Assembly (NCBI RefSeq): GCF_021650975.2
Contig: NZ_CP091285.1
Span: 1,798,001-1,862,000 of the forward strand
Reading direction: 5' to 3'
Length of the DNA stretch: 64,000 nt
From: Flavobacterium jumunjinense
GTDB lineage: Bacteria; Bacteroidota; Bacteroidia; Flavobacteriales; Flavobacteriaceae
The notes beneath the pieces were generated by a model. The model saw nothing but the letters and a program-made list of their open reading frames with translations, was not told the origin of the DNA and ran no database searches. The first letter of the stretch is position 1, and every line of letters starts with the position of its first letter. This document shows positions 63,124 through 64,000 of this stretch, one piece after another. The translations under genes and the position numbers were made by a program.

Positions 63124-63143
63124 GTAACGCTATTAAACGTTAC
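63124..63143. promoter_or_regulatory. Dyad GTAACG-N8-CGTTAC ahead of the acyl-CoA dehydrogenase
   Basis: A perfect 6-bp inverted repeat begins 17 bases upstream of the ATG at 63107. The size and position suit a TetR- or GntR-type repressor site, as used for acyl-CoA catabolism, but no such regulator gene is in the window. Confidence 0.45.
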
Positions 63144-63520
63144 ATTTAGTTATAAATTTACAACAAAAGTAATTAAAGATTTTTAACAAATCAATTGTAA
63201 AATGTTATAATTTTAAAAACTATAGAAATGATGAGATCTATGTTGCTTTAAGGTGAGTTATATTCAATAAAATGAAGATTTTTTTCTTTATTTTGCTGTT
63301 TTTTATGTTTATTTTGAAATTATCTTTTAATAAAACTTAAAATAAATGTTGTTTGTGTTCTTTTTCTTTTTATTTTAGACGTGTTCTTTTTTTAGAGAAT
63401 AGATTATATAATATTTTGATAAGTGAATTTAAAAAAAGAAATCAAGTTTTCTAATTGTATCCTTTTATTAATTGATTTAGATATAATTACTGCAAAAAAC
63501 CACAAATAATAATCGTAAAG

Positions 63521-63546
63521 ATTTCAATTTTTATTTAGATTGAAAT
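63521..63546. other. Inverted repeat ATTTCAAT-N10-ATTGAAAT
   Basis: An 8-bp perfect stem with a 10-base loop in the non-coding stretch. It could be a weak terminator of an unseen small transcript or part of a leader. Confidence 0.3.
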
Positions 63547-63651
63547 GACTTAGAATTTTAAACTTTAAGTTAATGATTATTAGAATTTTATTATTAATAT
63601 TTTTCTTTGTTTTATGTATATAAAGAAAGAAAAAAGTTGCTGAAGCTAATT

Positions 63652-63670
63652 CATTACGTGAATTGTAATG
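63652..63670. promoter_or_regulatory. Dyad CATTAC-N7-GTAATG upstream of the leader-peptide gene
   Basis: A perfect 6-bp inverted repeat about 105 bases ahead of the ATG at 63775; a possible regulator site. Confidence 0.3.
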
Positions 63671-63774
63671 TTAGTGTATTTTATGCAATTAATGATCTAT
63701 GGATTATAGATGATTGAAACTAAAATAGTAATAAAGTTTTTGAAGTAAAGAATATTAATTAAAAATCAAATAGT

Positions 63775-63969
63775 ATGTTAAAAAAAATTTTAAAACTAGA
63801 CGGAGCTCAAAAATTAAATAAGTCTGAGCAAAAAAATATTAGCGGTGGAGTAAAAATTCCTTTCCCACCTTTTGAACCAAAATTTTGTGGTGGTGACGGA
63901 AGCTTTATTTATGTAGGTGGAAAAAAAGTATGTTGCTACATTCCAGCAGATAATAATTATATTTGCTAG
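63775..63969 (+). CDS. Double-glycine leader peptide, candidate bacteriocin/RiPP precursor
   Basis: The 64-residue product opens with a leader (MLKKILKLDGAQKLNKSEQK, continuing NISGG) whose LxKxEQKxIxGG ending matches double-glycine leaders cut by peptidase-containing ABC transporters (C39). Cleavage after Gly25 would release a 39-residue core with cysteines at 38, 53, 54 and 64, plus a Pro-rich start (IPFPPFEP) and several glycines. Four cysteines allow two disulfides, or thioether/other modification. The ATG follows an A-rich leader. No maturation or export gene is in the window, so they would lie to the right. Family assignment is by motif. Confidence 0.78.
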   Translation: MLKKILKLDGAQKLNKSEQKNISGGVKIPFPPFEPKFCGGDGSFIYVGGKKVCCYIPADNNYIC

Positions 63970-63980
63970 TAAATTATAGC

Positions 63981-64000
63981 ATGAAAACAAATAAATTAAA
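63981..64000 (+). CDS. Possible start of a further gene, cut by the window edge
   Basis: An ATG 11 bases after the leader-peptide stop opens MKTNKL and runs off the right edge. Only six full codons are visible, so this is a position note rather than an identification. Confidence 0.3.

Larger units (their letters stand above)
63144..63774. other. Gene-poor, very AT-rich stretch before the leader-peptide gene
   Basis: About 630 bases with no convincing gene. It contains only a 22-codon hydrophobic frame (63272-63340) that I do not accept, plus two hairpin-forming inverted repeats listed separately. A third weak dyad, ATCTAT-N5-ATAGAT, is at 63695-63711. The base composition is even lower in GC than the neighbouring genes. 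Confidence 0.6.

Noticed and set aside
63272-63340. 22-codon hydrophobic frame (MKIFFFILLFF...)
   Set aside because: Phe/Leu/Ile-rich short frames arise easily in such AT-rich DNA; there is no neighbour or leader to support it.

Overview
The window reads as chromosomal DNA of a member of the Flavobacteriaceae (Bacteroidota). The evidence is the low GC content, A-rich leaders in place of Shine-Dalgarno sites, -7 promoter boxes of the TAnnTTTG type, C-terminal type IX secretion (T9SS) sorting domains, a TonB-dependent receptor with a carboxypeptidase-like N-terminal domain, and family-specific genes such as DUF4271, DUF4296 and a GIN-domain protein. The genus cannot be fixed from the sequence alone. 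No rRNA, tRNA, CRISPR array, transposase or prophage was recognised.

Layout. 1-14.8 kb is mostly core metabolism: a saccharopine dehydrogenase cut by the left edge, a large secreted zinc protease, pckA, hemD with DUF4271, a dolichol-phosphate-mannose-synthase-like glycosyltransferase coupled to pyrC, a thioredoxin-like protein, tyrS and a LuxE-like synthetase. 14.9-27.3 kb is a minus-strand surface and secretion block: a metalloprotease with a T9SS domain, a beta-roll adhesin-like protein, a DUF5689 cargo protein, a tiny protein made only of signal peptide plus T9SS domain, a CARDB protein, a beta-helix lipoprotein and a TonB-dependent receptor. Two segments of this block are flanked by duplicated terminators: a perfect 48-bp pair and a 36/37-bp pair. 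27.5-29.2 kb is an OmpR/PhoB-type two-component pair divergent from the receptor.

29.2-32.8 kb holds a glycosyltransferase, a UDP-diacylglucosamine-hydrolase-like phosphoesterase, trmB, a LysE transporter and an alkyltransferase-like protein. 32.8-44.7 kb is an NtrB/NtrC-type sensor and sigma-54 activator pair, divergent from a MacA/MacB/TolC-like export operon with two tandem FtsX permeases and a GIN-domain protein. 44.8-47.8 kb carries mrp, a NifU-like scaffold, a ferredoxin reductase and a [2Fe-2S] ferredoxin.

47.8-52.8 kb is the most intriguing block. It is a compact operon of a SpeD-type decarboxylase, a DUF4178 zinc-ribbon membrane protein, a 61-aa membrane peptide, a DUF350-like protein, a membrane-anchored spermidine-synthase-like enzyme, and finally a 2-oxoglutarate/Fe(II) oxygenase fused to a complete seven-repeat WD40 propeller. 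53.8-61.0 kb is a trans-4-hydroxyproline catabolic locus: an AraC regulator and a secreted serine peptidase on one strand, with a deaminase/dehydratase, a semialdehyde dehydrogenase, a 4-hydroxyproline epimerase and an FAD-dependent D-hydroxyproline oxidase on the other. A tandem direct repeat between them suits an AraC-family operator. 61.0-63.1 kb has a DUF3050 protein and a glutaryl-CoA-dehydrogenase-like enzyme. The right edge holds a gene-poor AT-rich stretch and a small double-glycine-leader peptide with four cysteines in its core, probably the first gene of a peptide natural-product locus that runs out of the window.

Several start codons were moved inward from the longest open frame. 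For tyrS, the hydroxyproline deaminase and the TonB receptor, the longer frames begin at a G or TTG lying inside a clear or probable -7 promoter box.
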